A stretch of 64,000 nucleotides of DNA from Trichomonas vaginalis G3 (lineage: Eukaryota; Parabasalia; Trichomonadida; Trichomonadidae): contig NC_067207.1 in assembly GCF_026262505.1 (NCBI RefSeq), positions 26,256,082 through 26,320,081 of the forward strand, written 5' to 3'. This document shows positions 55,633 to 63,422 of this stretch, piece by piece (position 1 is the first letter of the stretch; each line of letters starts with the position of its first letter). Made by a program: the position numbers and the translations under genes. The notes below the pieces were generated by a model that was not told where the DNA came from, ran no database searches, and saw only the letters and a list, made by a program, of their open reading frames with translations.

Positions 55633-55853
55633 CTATGGGAGAAGTACAAAGTCATACAAGACCCTCATACTTCTTTCAGAATTCATATCTACGCAAACAA
55701 AGTTCAAATTGTAAAAAGTCAAGCTTGAAAAATAAAGAGTTTTGGCGACCAGGGTTTCTTACCTACTCGCTGTTCTTCTCTCGGTTTTTTCGAGGGAAGC
55801 AAGCATATGAGGAAATTCATGAATTTCATACGGAATTCAGCAAAAAATATTTT

Positions 55854-55902
55854 AGGTGAAGAGGTGAGATTTCACCTCTTTTTTCACCTGTTTTTTCACC
55901 TC
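55854..55902. repeat. palindromic GGTGA cassette, copy 9
   Basis: The usual layout with arms AGGTGAAGAGGTGAGATTTC, ACCTC, ACCTG and ACCTC, downstream of the ATPase gene. Confidence 0.8.
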
Positions 55903-56032
55903 AGTTATTTTATAAGCGTTTCACATGGTAAACGTTATTTTTTAAATTTTGTGAAAAACTCAACGGTTTGACACAAGCCTAAAAATTATTTTACTCAGAA
56001 TTTTGTTGCTGAATTCAATAAAAATATATTTT

Positions 56033-56082
56033 AGGTGAAGAGGTGAGATTTCACCTGTTGTTTTTCACCTCTTTTCTCACCT
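56033..56082. repeat. palindromic GGTGA cassette, copy 10
   Basis: The usual layout, 130 bases after copy 9, preceded by the same GAATTCA-ATAAAAATATATTTT flank seen before copy 5. Confidence 0.8.
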
Positions 56083-56162
56083 GTTATTTTATAAGCGTTT
56101 TACATGAATTGTATGATGTATATTTGAAATCCTAAACAATTTCGTAGCTTCTATTTCTTCTG

Positions 56163-57002
56163 TCAGTACATCGAATGTTTTAACGATACCGAAAGTTTCT
56201 TTATACTTCTTTTGACGTCAGATAGAAGGAAATCTTCTGCTGTTGGATAGTTTTTGTTCAGAAATGCTAACATGTTCATTTTATCTTCTGCTGGTTTCTC
56301 TACTTCTTTCTTTAAGTCAGCATAGTCGTTTCGCATACGTTCTATCTCTTTGACGGAGTAGTTATATTTCCTCATTGCTGCTTTACATTTTGAACATTGC
56401 GGGTTCATTTAGCATTGTACATTGAAACCTTTACCTGCTAAAACAACTAAGGCGTCAATTGCTCTCTTTAACTCAAAAGTTGCGGGTCTTATTTGTTCAT
56501 TCCATATCTTACCTCTTCTATCTTTATCTCTTATCTGCCATACACATTTTGCAACTAATGAAACAAAGTTGTCGTAGGTCTTAAACTCCCCAGATTTGTA
56601 TATGTCAGAGATGTTCTTATATACCATATCGCAATCTTTGTCCATGACTTTGTGGTTGCAATGAAATCCAAGAAACTCATAGTTAACCTTTCGTATGAAC
56701 TTCTTTATTTCTACTGAGTCAGTTGCTTTGACTTCTATTTCATCGAATTCAGGAATAGTAAGCTTTTGTTGTTGTATTTCAGGAAGTTTAGGTAGATGGT
56801 CAATAATATCCTGCATTTCATAAAGATACTGTTCATTTGTTTCATCTTTCGCAGTGCAATCTAAATCTCCTTGGAGAAGTTCTTGCTTTATCTTCTGGAT
56901 TTCTGTTTCGAAAGTATATGAAGAAGGAATGAAGCTTTTCATCTCTACTAACATTGAAGTTGGGTTCATGACTAAAGAGTTTGGTGCTGTTGTTGCTAAC
57001 AT
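56163..57002 (-). pseudogene. second copy of the CxxC unknown protein, broken
   Basis: Starts MLATTAPNSLVMNPTSMLVE (57002) and is very close to the gene at 31832-32773, including EFLGFHCNHKVMDKDCD and PQCSKCKAAMRKYNYSVKE. About one break. It lies in the opposite orientation and in a different gene neighbourhood. Confidence 0.65.
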
Positions 57003-57074
57003 GTTCTTACAATAAAAATAAAAAAATATTTTTTTAAAAAAACCAACTTTATTTTTTATTTCGGGAAAATTCAT

Positions 57075-57123
57075 GAGGTGAAAAAAGAGGTGAAAAAAGA
57101 GGTGAAATCTCACCTCTTCACCT
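57075..57123. repeat. palindromic GGTGA cassette, copy 11 (reverse orientation)
   Basis: AGGTGAAAAAAGAGGTGAAA, then GAGGTGAAATCTCACCTC and TTCACCT arms, upstream of the minus-strand gene. Confidence 0.8.
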
Positions 57124-57226
57124 AAAATATATTTTTGTCTGATTTACGCTCATTACGATGAAGTTTCGACAAAACATTTACGTTCATGTTTGACAAAACA
57201 TTTACGATGAAATCATGAAAATTCAT

Positions 57227-57275
57227 GAGGTGAAAAAAGAGGTGAAAAAAGAGGTGAAATCTCACCTCTTCACCT
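57227..57275. repeat. palindromic GGTGA cassette, copy 12 (reverse orientation)
   Basis: Nearly identical to copy 11, 104 bases downstream of it, followed by AAAATATATTTTTG. It marks the border with the compositionally different block. Confidence 0.8.
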
Positions 57276-57310
57276 AAAATATATTTTTGCTGAAAAAGTG
57301 TTATTTTTTC

Positions 57311-57505
57311 ATGTCCGAAGACTCGAAGGTGCAACACTTCCAAAATACCGACGAACTCAGAAGAGCAGCATGGCAGTATCTTCTTGACAACTTCTTTGAG
57401 TTCTCCAGGTACACCTTGGAAAATGCTGAAGAACTCCGACACAGAGAATTTGGAGAAATTGCACTCCAATACTACCTTGACAAACAAAGGGTAAACAAAG
57501 GGTAA
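57311..57505 (+). CDS. small protein of unknown function, 64 aa
   Basis: ATG after TTATTTTTTC. Helical: TDELRRAAWQYLLDNFFEFS, EFGEIALQYYLDKQRVNKG. The 3' end lies in a tandem 12-bp repeat (GGGTAAACAAAG, three copies) that contains the stop. It is the first gene of a block with more C/G-ending codons. Confidence 0.45.
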   Translation: MSEDSKVQHFQNTDELRRAAWQYLLDNFFEFSRYTLENAEELRHREFGEIALQYYLDKQRVNKG

Positions 57506-57556
57506 ACAAAGGGTAAAATAAGACTAAAAACTTAACGTTTAAAAAGTGACATTTTT

Positions 57557-57757
57557 ATGAGCTCCGAGTCACCGAGAAAACTTGGTCAGATGTTAGCAGC
57601 TTACTTCCCTGAGGAGGATGGAAGCGTTACATACGTAAGGTTCAAAAACAACGAACCTGGAATTGCGTACCAAATTCGCAATTACATGACCATGGAAGAG
57701 TACGAAAGGTTTCTACAAGAGAAACCAGCTCTAAACAACTCAGAAAAGAAAGAGTAA
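57557..57757 (+). CDS. small protein of unknown function, 66 aa
   Basis: ATG directly after GTGACATTTTT. MSSESPRKLGQMLAAYFPEE then DGSVTYVRFKNNEPGIAYQI. The C-terminus is charged. No family. Confidence 0.45.
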   Translation: MSSESPRKLGQMLAAYFPEEDGSVTYVRFKNNEPGIAYQIRNYMTMEEYERFLQEKPALNNSEKKE

Positions 57758-57785
57758 AAAGTTTAACTCGTAATTGTTTATTTTT

Positions 57786-58394
57786 TTACTTGTATGGGCA
57801 AGCTGCAAGAATGAAGTCGACTATCTCAGTCTTTGTCTTGACCAGTTGGACTGCTCTTGCGAGTACGTCTGTTTTGCGGTCTCCAGCTGGTGTCTGACCT
57901 TCGTAATTGCGCATGTTCTTGAGAGCTCCAACTGTAAATGGCTGTAAGATGAAGAGTCTCTCAGACTGCTTGAGGTAGTCTTCACGGTCACGAACCGAAT
58001 CTGTGGTACGAGTCGAATTGGTCGACCTTAGGGAAGAGACTGAAAGCCTGTCATCTTCCATAGGGGCTGTGGCATACTCTTTGCGTAAACGGTTCAGACC
58101 TTCTTCGAACTCTTGGTCTCTCTTCGATTGGGATTGAGATTGGAATTGGGGTGGAGGGTTTGACATGAACATCCAAGGGTTAGGGAAGTAAGGCATGGGT
58201 TGAGGAGGGTAGTTTGGAAAGCCTTGTGGTGGGTAGTTTGGAAAGCCTTGTGGTGGGTAGTAACCTTGAGGTGGAAATTGGTAGTAATTCGGAGGTCCTT
58301 GTTGGAACTGAGGTTGCTGAGGAGACTGTTGTGGTGCTGGAGCATGCTGTTCCTCTGGCTGTGGAACGGGTTCAGTAGGTGGGACGTCGGACAT
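57786..58394 (-). CDS. Pro/Gln/Tyr-rich protein, 202 aa
   Basis: ATG start. Residues 1-90 are a low-complexity tract with repeated GFPNYPPQ. Residues 100-200 are more ordered (EEGLNRLRKEYATAPMEDDR, ERLFILQPFTVGALKNMRNY) and end VDFILAACPYK. The low-complexity head suggests a structural or assembly protein. Unknown family. Confidence 0.5.
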   Translation of the reverse strand: MSDVPPTEPVPQPEEQHAPAPQQSPQQPQFQQGPPNYYQFPPQGYYPPQGFPNYPPQGFPNYPPQPMPYFPNPWMFMSNPPPQFQSQSQSKRDQEFEEGLNRLRKEYATAPMEDDRLSVSSLRSTNSTRTTDSVRDREDYLKQSERLFILQPFTVGALKNMRNYEGQTPAGDRKTDVLARAVQLVKTKTEIVDFILAACPYK

Positions 58395-58424
58395 TCGTTT
58401 GTGTCTTAACCGTCTTTGTTCTGA

Positions 58425-58786
58425 AACAATATAATATTGTCTTGAAAAAGTACAACATTGTCTTGAAAAAGTACAACATTGTCTTGAAAAAGTACAACAT
58501 TGTCTTGAAAAAGTACAACATTGTCTTGAAAAAGTACAACATTGTCTTGAAAAAGTACAACATTGTTCTGAAAAAGTTCAAGACTTGTTCTGAAAAAGTA
58601 CAGCTGTCCTCAAATTTGAGAGACATTGTACTGAATTTATACAACATTGTTCTGAAAAAGTACAACATTGTTCTGAAAAAGTACAATATTGTCTTGAAAA
58701 AGTACAATATTGTCTTGAAAAAGTACAACATTGTCTTGAAAAAGTACAACATTGTCTTGAAAAAGTACAATATTGTACTGACTCAG
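58425..58786. repeat. 21-bp minisatellite
   Basis: About 17 copies of TACAACATTGTCTTGAAAAAG with small variants (TTGTTCTGAAAAAG). Because 21 is a multiple of three, both strands stay open: YNIVLKK on the plus strand and MLYFFKT on the minus. It fills the gap between two divergent genes and could act as a spacer or promoter-repeat region rather than coding DNA. Confidence 0.8.
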
Positions 58787-58787
58787 T

Positions 58788-59150
58788 ATGGAGCTTGACC
58801 CCTTAGACGAAGCAATTTATCTAATTGAGGTAAATGAAACCGTGAAGGAATATCTCAGCAAGTGCAAACCAAGCAAGTCCATTGGCTTCTGGTTGTCCAA
58901 GAATAGTGTCTTAAAGTTGGAAATTGAAACAGGTGTTGCAATTCAAGTTCCAGAAGGCACTGCATTCGATGATATTAAGGATGTGAAGAAAGAAGCCCTC
59001 TTGAAGTTCTTCATGAAACGTCCTTGGATACTACTTCCATATCGTGAGAGCCCAATTCCACGAATTACACAAATTCTCAGAGCACTACTTCACTACTCTG
59101 GACAGCCGTTCTTCATAACCTCAGAAGGCGACATCCAACCAATTCAGTAA
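58788..59150 (+). CDS. protein of unknown function, 120 aa
   Basis: ATG immediately after the minisatellite. MELDPLDEAIYLIEVNETVK, then IGFWLSKNSVLKLEIETGVA and RPWILLPYRESPIPRITQIL. Compact alpha/beta-like. Not recognised. Confidence 0.5.
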   Translation: MELDPLDEAIYLIEVNETVKEYLSKCKPSKSIGFWLSKNSVLKLEIETGVAIQVPEGTAFDDIKDVKKEALLKFFMKRPWILLPYRESPIPRITQILRALLHYSGQPFFITSEGDIQPIQ

Positions 59151-59177
59151 ACCTTAACGTTTAACTTCACTTTTTTT

Positions 59178-59462
59178 ATGTTTTTACTCACACTCGTACT
59201 CAACAGGTTTGTGTACAACTATTTCAACTGTGAACCTTGTATTGACCGGTCTTCCTGCAAATGCAAGTTCGGTCAATACACAATTTATGGTGGCAAGAAA
59301 GACAGTGGGGAATGTTATTCTGACATCTGTTGTTGCGCTCGAGAGAGAATTGAAATTCCACACCCAACTCCAACACCAACACTCAAGTTGCCAAAGACTC
59401 ATGTGAAGAAGAAGCCTTCTGGTAAGTTTCTTATAGCCATATACATGGCACGCTTTGAGTAA
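59178..59462 (+). CDS. small Cys-rich protein with hydrophobic N-terminus
   Basis: 94 residues from an ATG after TTTTTTT. A short hydrophobic start (MFLLTLVLNRFVYNYF) is followed by eleven Cys in about 35 residues (CEPCIDRSSCKCKFGQ, CYSDICCCARE). A Pro/Thr and basic tail follows. It could be a zinc-binding or disulfide-bonded protein. Family unknown. Confidence 0.4.
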   Translation: MFLLTLVLNRFVYNYFNCEPCIDRSSCKCKFGQYTIYGGKKDSGECYSDICCCARERIEIPHPTPTPTLKLPKTHVKKKPSGKFLIAIYMARFE

Positions 59463-59484
59463 AAACATTTTTTTCATTTTTTGA

Positions 59485-60069
59485 ATGAAGCAAGTTAAAT
59501 TCGTCCCACACCAATCTCAATGGACCGATGAAGAGTTTCAAGCTATGGTTGAAGGCGTTGAGAACGACATAGACGGCGAACTTGAAGGAGCTCAAACCAC
59601 AATTGCAACCAAAATTGCAGAAGTCAAGGAACAGATAGCTCCACTTAAAGCTACCAAAGCTACTCTTGACCTCATGGATACTTACCGTTTAGAAGTAAAG
59701 AGTGGAATAAGACAATTAAAATTAAAACTTCTAAACTACGAAGCTATACTCCAAAAGTTAGCAGAAATGAGAAGACTTTACCAGAGCTACTTACATGTAA
59801 GGGACTTACCTTCAAGCAGTCCGACCAAAGATGAATTTTCTGACATTGTCCCAATTTTGTCCGAAAGTCAGCTCAGATGTTTTGAACTGCTCCCAACATA
59901 TCCAGAATATGAACGTTTGCCTGAACTCTTCCGCAATCTCAAAAAACGTTTTTTGGTTCTCATGTTCGAAACTTTTATCGGAAGAGACAACAAACGTTCA
60001 GAAGAAGAACAAGATATTATTTTAAACTTGTTGTATGACTTAACCGTCATAACAAGCTTTTTGAAGTAA
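59485..60069 (+). CDS. coiled-coil protein of unknown function, 194 aa
   Basis: ATG after CATTTTTTGA. A helical coiled coil from residue 35 to 110 (IATKIAEVKEQIAPLKATKA, LNYEAILQKLAEMRRLYQSY) is followed by a second helical domain (LPELFRNLKKRFLVLMFETF). It looks intact. It is probably structural or part of the replication machinery of this block; function unknown. Confidence 0.5.
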   Translation: MKQVKFVPHQSQWTDEEFQAMVEGVENDIDGELEGAQTTIATKIAEVKEQIAPLKATKATLDLMDTYRLEVKSGIRQLKLKLLNYEAILQKLAEMRRLYQSYLHVRDLPSSSPTKDEFSDIVPILSESQLRCFELLPTYPEYERLPELFRNLKKRFLVLMFETFIGRDNKRSEEEQDIILNLLYDLTVITSFLK

Positions 60070-60129
60070 AACCGTCATTCTCAAACCACTTCATTTTTTC
60101 GATGTCCGAACAAGCACCGAAGCCAAACA

Positions 60130-60825
60130 ATGGCAGATGTCCTTTCAATGTTGCCAGACAAGCGCCCAGTTCAAATTCAAATTTTGAATTTGAAAGCTCA
60201 TCTGACAAACACCGTTAAGACTCTCCAAAGTAGTCTTATGGAAGAGATGAAGGGACTTAAAGGTGAGTTCCTCATGAACCAAGCTTCCAATGAGAAAGTC
60301 CTGAACGATTTGACGGAAACCTTGCGCATTTACGCGAGAGAGAACCGAGACCTTGCCAGACTCATCTACCGTTTCTTCGAAGAGATAGACGCCATCTGGA
60401 AGGTACTCGGAAAGGACAGAACCTCCAACACCGTACTTCGTGAACACAGAATTGCCGAAGGAATTGTCGAGGAAGAAGAGAAACACGAAGAAGAGGAAGA
60501 GGAAGAAGAGGAAGAAGAGAAACACGAAGAAGAGGAAGTTTGGGCAACCCTTGTTGCCGATGACACTTACGAAATTTCCCAACCCTACCCATACCAAATC
60601 CGCAACAAGGAGACCGGCAAGGTTCTTACCCCAGTTCTCAACAACTTGGGACACTTGAACCTTACCCTTCGGAATTACGGTTCAATCTCCATGGGCAAGC
60701 TTGTCGCAATTCAATGGGTTCCAAATCCAAACAAGAGACGAAGGTCAGACACATTGACGGTGACAAGCTCAACAACCGTAAGGAGAACCTCGAGTGGTTC
60801 TAAGAGTAAAAAAATTTTATTTTAG
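60130..60825 (+). CDS. coiled-coil protein with NUMOD4/HNH-like C-terminus
   Basis: The ATG gives MADVLSMLPDKRPVQIQILN. Residues 20-105 are helical, then comes a pure Glu/Lys tract (EEEEKHEEEEEEEEEEEKHE). Residues 135-200 match the NUMOD4-type lead of HNH endonucleases: DTYEISQPYPYQIRNKETGK, LNNLGHLNLTLRNYG, KLVAIQWVPNPNKRR. HNH-type sequence is recognisable at the 3' end, where the copy looks broken. Such genes are often homing endonucleases carried by viruses. The role of the coiled-coil head is unknown. Confidence 0.5.
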   Translation: MADVLSMLPDKRPVQIQILNLKAHLTNTVKTLQSSLMEEMKGLKGEFLMNQASNEKVLNDLTETLRIYARENRDLARLIYRFFEEIDAIWKVLGKDRTSNTVLREHRIAEGIVEEEEKHEEEEEEEEEEEKHEEEEVWATLVADDTYEISQPYPYQIRNKETGKVLTPVLNNLGHLNLTLRNYGSISMGKLVAIQWVPNPNKRRRSDTLTVTSSTTVRRTSSGSKSKKILF

Positions 60826-60851
60826 GGGGAAACCCCAGTAAATTTAGGTGT

Positions 60852-61178
60852 TTATTTAGTTAAGTAGCTTAAATTAAGGAATTTGGACAAGTAGTTCCTG
60901 ACCCTGAATTGGACTCTTTCGTCATCCCAGTTGCGTAGGAGGTCGTCCCAGAGGAGTTGGTAGAATTGCCAATCCAAGGACGATTTGTCCTCCCAGGCAT
61001 TGAGGATGTACTGCTCGTAGAGTCTCATGACCTCTGCCTTGCACCAGACACCCTCTCCCTTGGAACGTAAGGCTTCTTCGAAGTGCTCGAATGCGATTGG
61101 CTGCGGACCATCTGAAATGACACTTTTTGTCCGTTTGGTCAATGTTCGTGTCTCGTGCCATAGTCGACGAAAATACAA
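60852..61178 (-). CDS. uncertain minus-strand frame
   Basis: A 108-codon frame without an ATG at its start. It reads PQPIAFEHFEEALRSKGEG, WEDKSSLDWQFYQLLWDDLL and RVRNYLSKFLNLSYLTK, with coding-like composition. It is probably the remains of a small gene. Not recognised. Confidence 0.35.
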   Translation of the reverse strand: MYFRRLWHETRTLTKRTKSVISDGPQPIAFEHFEEALRSKGEGVWCKAEVMRLYEQYILNAWEDKSSLDWQFYQLLWDDLLRNWDDERVQFRVRNYLSKFLNLSYLTK

Positions 61179-61249
61179 ACAAACAGGTTATATATGAGTT
61201 TGAGACCAAGAATGGTGTAACTCGACCTGTCCGATTCAAATTCGAATAA
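61142..61249 (+). CDS. possible small protein, 35 aa
   Basis: A short ATG frame (MFVSRAIVDENTNKQVIYEF...) ending PVRFKFE. It overlaps minus-strand coding traces, so only one strand can be real here. Confidence 0.25.
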   Translation: MFVSRAIVDENTNKQVIYEFETKNGVTRPVRFKFE

Positions 61250-61264
61250 AAATTTTTTATTCAT

Positions 61265-62939
61265 GCAATGTTTTATTTCTGTGCCGTCTTCAAGTATGCC
61301 CCAGTACTTACGCTTGGAGAGGACATGAACTTCGGTGAAAATTTTGTCCAATTTGAATTGACCCATCTTTTCACCGACCATTCCCATTTCAATGAGTTTG
61401 TTGTATCCTTCTTCGTTCGTCATGAGTGCGTCAATGTTCTCATAGTAAACCACTTTGGATTTGACTTCGGAGAAGAATTTGTTGTAGTTGTCAAGGACTG
61501 CCTTTGCGAACTGAGGGTAAGACCAATGTTCGACAATAGGTTTTACTGTGGTTACTAAGCCACTTGACCTTGAGTAATTCGTATTCAAAACAAAAGGAGA
61601 ACCTTTCAACAAAGTTGTCGACCTTCTCATAGTGTTTACTCTTCATCTTTGAGGTTTTTAATGGAATATCCCCATGTCGAATTCATAAGCAATTTGAGTG
61701 TCATTGCAAGTTTGGGGTTTGAAGCTTTCCTAATATCATACAGTTGTTGTATGACTTTTCCAACTGTATAGTTCCTTCCTGGGAACTCACCGTCTTCGTT
61801 TGGAATTCCAGTCGGGATATATTGGACGAACCTCATGTACGCAGCGTTAAGGTCGACATAGTATATCTTTTCATTGAGTCGAACTTGTCGCAACCAATGG
61901 GTCCAGTTCGTGGAAATTCAAGTGAGTCTCTTATCTTCTGAGAAACTTCGCCTGCTATCTCATAAACATCGTCGAAGCAACCTGTTTCATATAAAACCTT
62001 CTGACCTAACTCAGATGCTCTCCAATACAATTTGACGTCAATTGGATGTCTCAATGGAAGTTTGTTTATAGCATCTTGAAGTTCTTGCAACCTCATTGGA
62101 AGTTCTTCTGGTTCAGGTTGGTATCCGAACAATCCAACTCCTTTTGGAACTGTGTACTTCTTTTGTGCTAGAACTTTGTCTGGAACAACTTTTGGTCTTG
62201 CTAACAATGAAAAGTTTGTTTCGTCTTTTGGTACAAAAGTTTCTGTCAGCTTGTCATCTGGAATTGGTTCCAACAAACCTTTCTCGAAAAGAATGTTTAC
62301 AGCTCTGACAATGTTGCACTTGCCTTTTCCGAACAATGGGTTTGTAAGACTTTCGTTCAACATGAAGTGGTTGTGGACAATTACAATCTTCAACCATGGT
62401 AAGTCTTTGTCAACAACATAGTCGTCATGTGAAGAACCTTTCTGTCGGTATGTTGACTCGGATATTGACATTTGCCAACGGTGCAATTTTTGCCAATTGA
62501 CCTCTGAGAATGTACCTTGTCTTCACACATGACTCAAGATACTTCATCTTCTCTTCTGTAACAAGACCAGAGTTCCTGAGACATGTAAGAATACAAGGTT
62601 CATTGACAATTGTTTCAATTGAATTGTAAATTCCATACCTTGTCAAGTCAATGTCAGACTTATTTATGAAGGGGAAGTATCCAGCATGTTGTCTGACTGC
62701 TTGAGGGTTAGGTTGGTACCATTCGAACTTGACACTTGCAATTCCTTCAATTGCATTCAAAATGTCTGAGTCGGAGTCAACCATTTGTTCTCTCTTTGTA
62801 GTCTTGAAAGCGTCAAGAAGTTGTGCGCTGTTGTGACATTGCCATGTGCATAGTAAATGTGACCGTCCAAATCTGTTACGGTTAGTCTGAGATTGTATCC
62901 TTTCTTATTTCCGTCTTGAATTGCAGCAAGTACACCCAT
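61265..62939 (-). pseudogene. second, divergent DNA polymerase B, broken
   Basis: Minus-strand polymerase traces in the proper order. The upstream part is MGVLAAIQDGNKKGYNLRLT (62939), then RQHAGYFPFINKSDID and NEPCILTCLRNSG, which resembles a block in the polymerase of element 2. A palm motif-A-type segment IYYVDLNAAYMRFVQY lies near 61860, a motif-B-type LAMTLKLLMNSTWGYS near 61690, and the thumb-side sequence (MVGEKMGQFKLDKIFTEVHV) near 61340. It is clearly a polymerase B but distant from the first. There are several breaks. Confidence 0.6.
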
Positions 62940-63023
62940 GAAGCCTTCTTTGTTCTTTCCTTCGTCAAAGTTTACTGTAAAGGTTCGACCAGATGTAATT
63001 TGACTTCTAACTTCACGATACTT

Positions 63024-63392
63024 TCATATGCATATCTTGTTCTTTCCATGGGAGCATGTGTCTTCACCTTTTCCTTTTTTCCTTCTCAAAGGATGCAATT
63101 GTTCGTCATGTTTCCAATAGAATCTGGCAAAGCCGTCGTGTCCTTCAACTTGCGGTTCACTAACATCGAAAGGCATATCCATAAGACGTTCTTCTTCTAA
63201 CCTCTCTAGTCTGTTTGGATAATTTGCGCGTGCTGTTTCCAAGTCCATTTCATAGCGAAGACCAGACAATTTGTCATAGACTTTTATGGGTCTTCCCTTC
63301 CTATATTTAAACTTCTTTGAAACTTTCCAACCATATCTTTCTAACTCTGCTTTTATTCTAGCAGATTTTCTATCCATTCTATATGGGGGCAT
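63024..63392 (-). CDS. basic protein of unknown function, 122 aa
   Basis: The ATG (MPPYRMDRKSARIKAELERY) lies 3 nt after a TATTTTTATA box. A very basic N-terminus (GWKVSKKFKYRKGRPIKVYD) leads to a segment ending HPLRRKKGKGEDTCSHGKNK. It lies just upstream of the polymerase traces on the same strand. It may be a separate gene or polymerase-associated, such as terminal-protein-like; there is no proof. Confidence 0.4.
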   Translation of the reverse strand: MPPYRMDRKSARIKAELERYGWKVSKKFKYRKGRPIKVYDKLSGLRYEMDLETARANYPNRLERLEEERLMDMPFDVSEPQVEGHDGFARFYWKHDEQLHPLRRKKGKGEDTCSHGKNKICI

Positions 63393-63395
63393 TTC

Positions 63396-63405
63396 TATAA
63401 AAATA
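63396..63405 (-). promoter_or_regulatory. TATTTTTATA box upstream of the basic protein
   Basis: TATTTTTATA on the minus strand, 3 nt before the ATG at 63392. Confidence 0.45.
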
Positions 63406-63422
63406 AAAAAATATTTTTTTCT

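Noticed and set aside
58372-58798. Frames of 132 and 139 codons on both strands over the 21-bp repeat
   Set aside because: Both come from the minisatellite; one overlaps the start of the real gene at 58788 and neither has other support.
59407-59440. Possible intron donor GTAAGT in the Cys-rich gene
   Set aside because: No trichomonad branch/acceptor motif (ACTAACACACAG) follows; the match is short enough to be chance.
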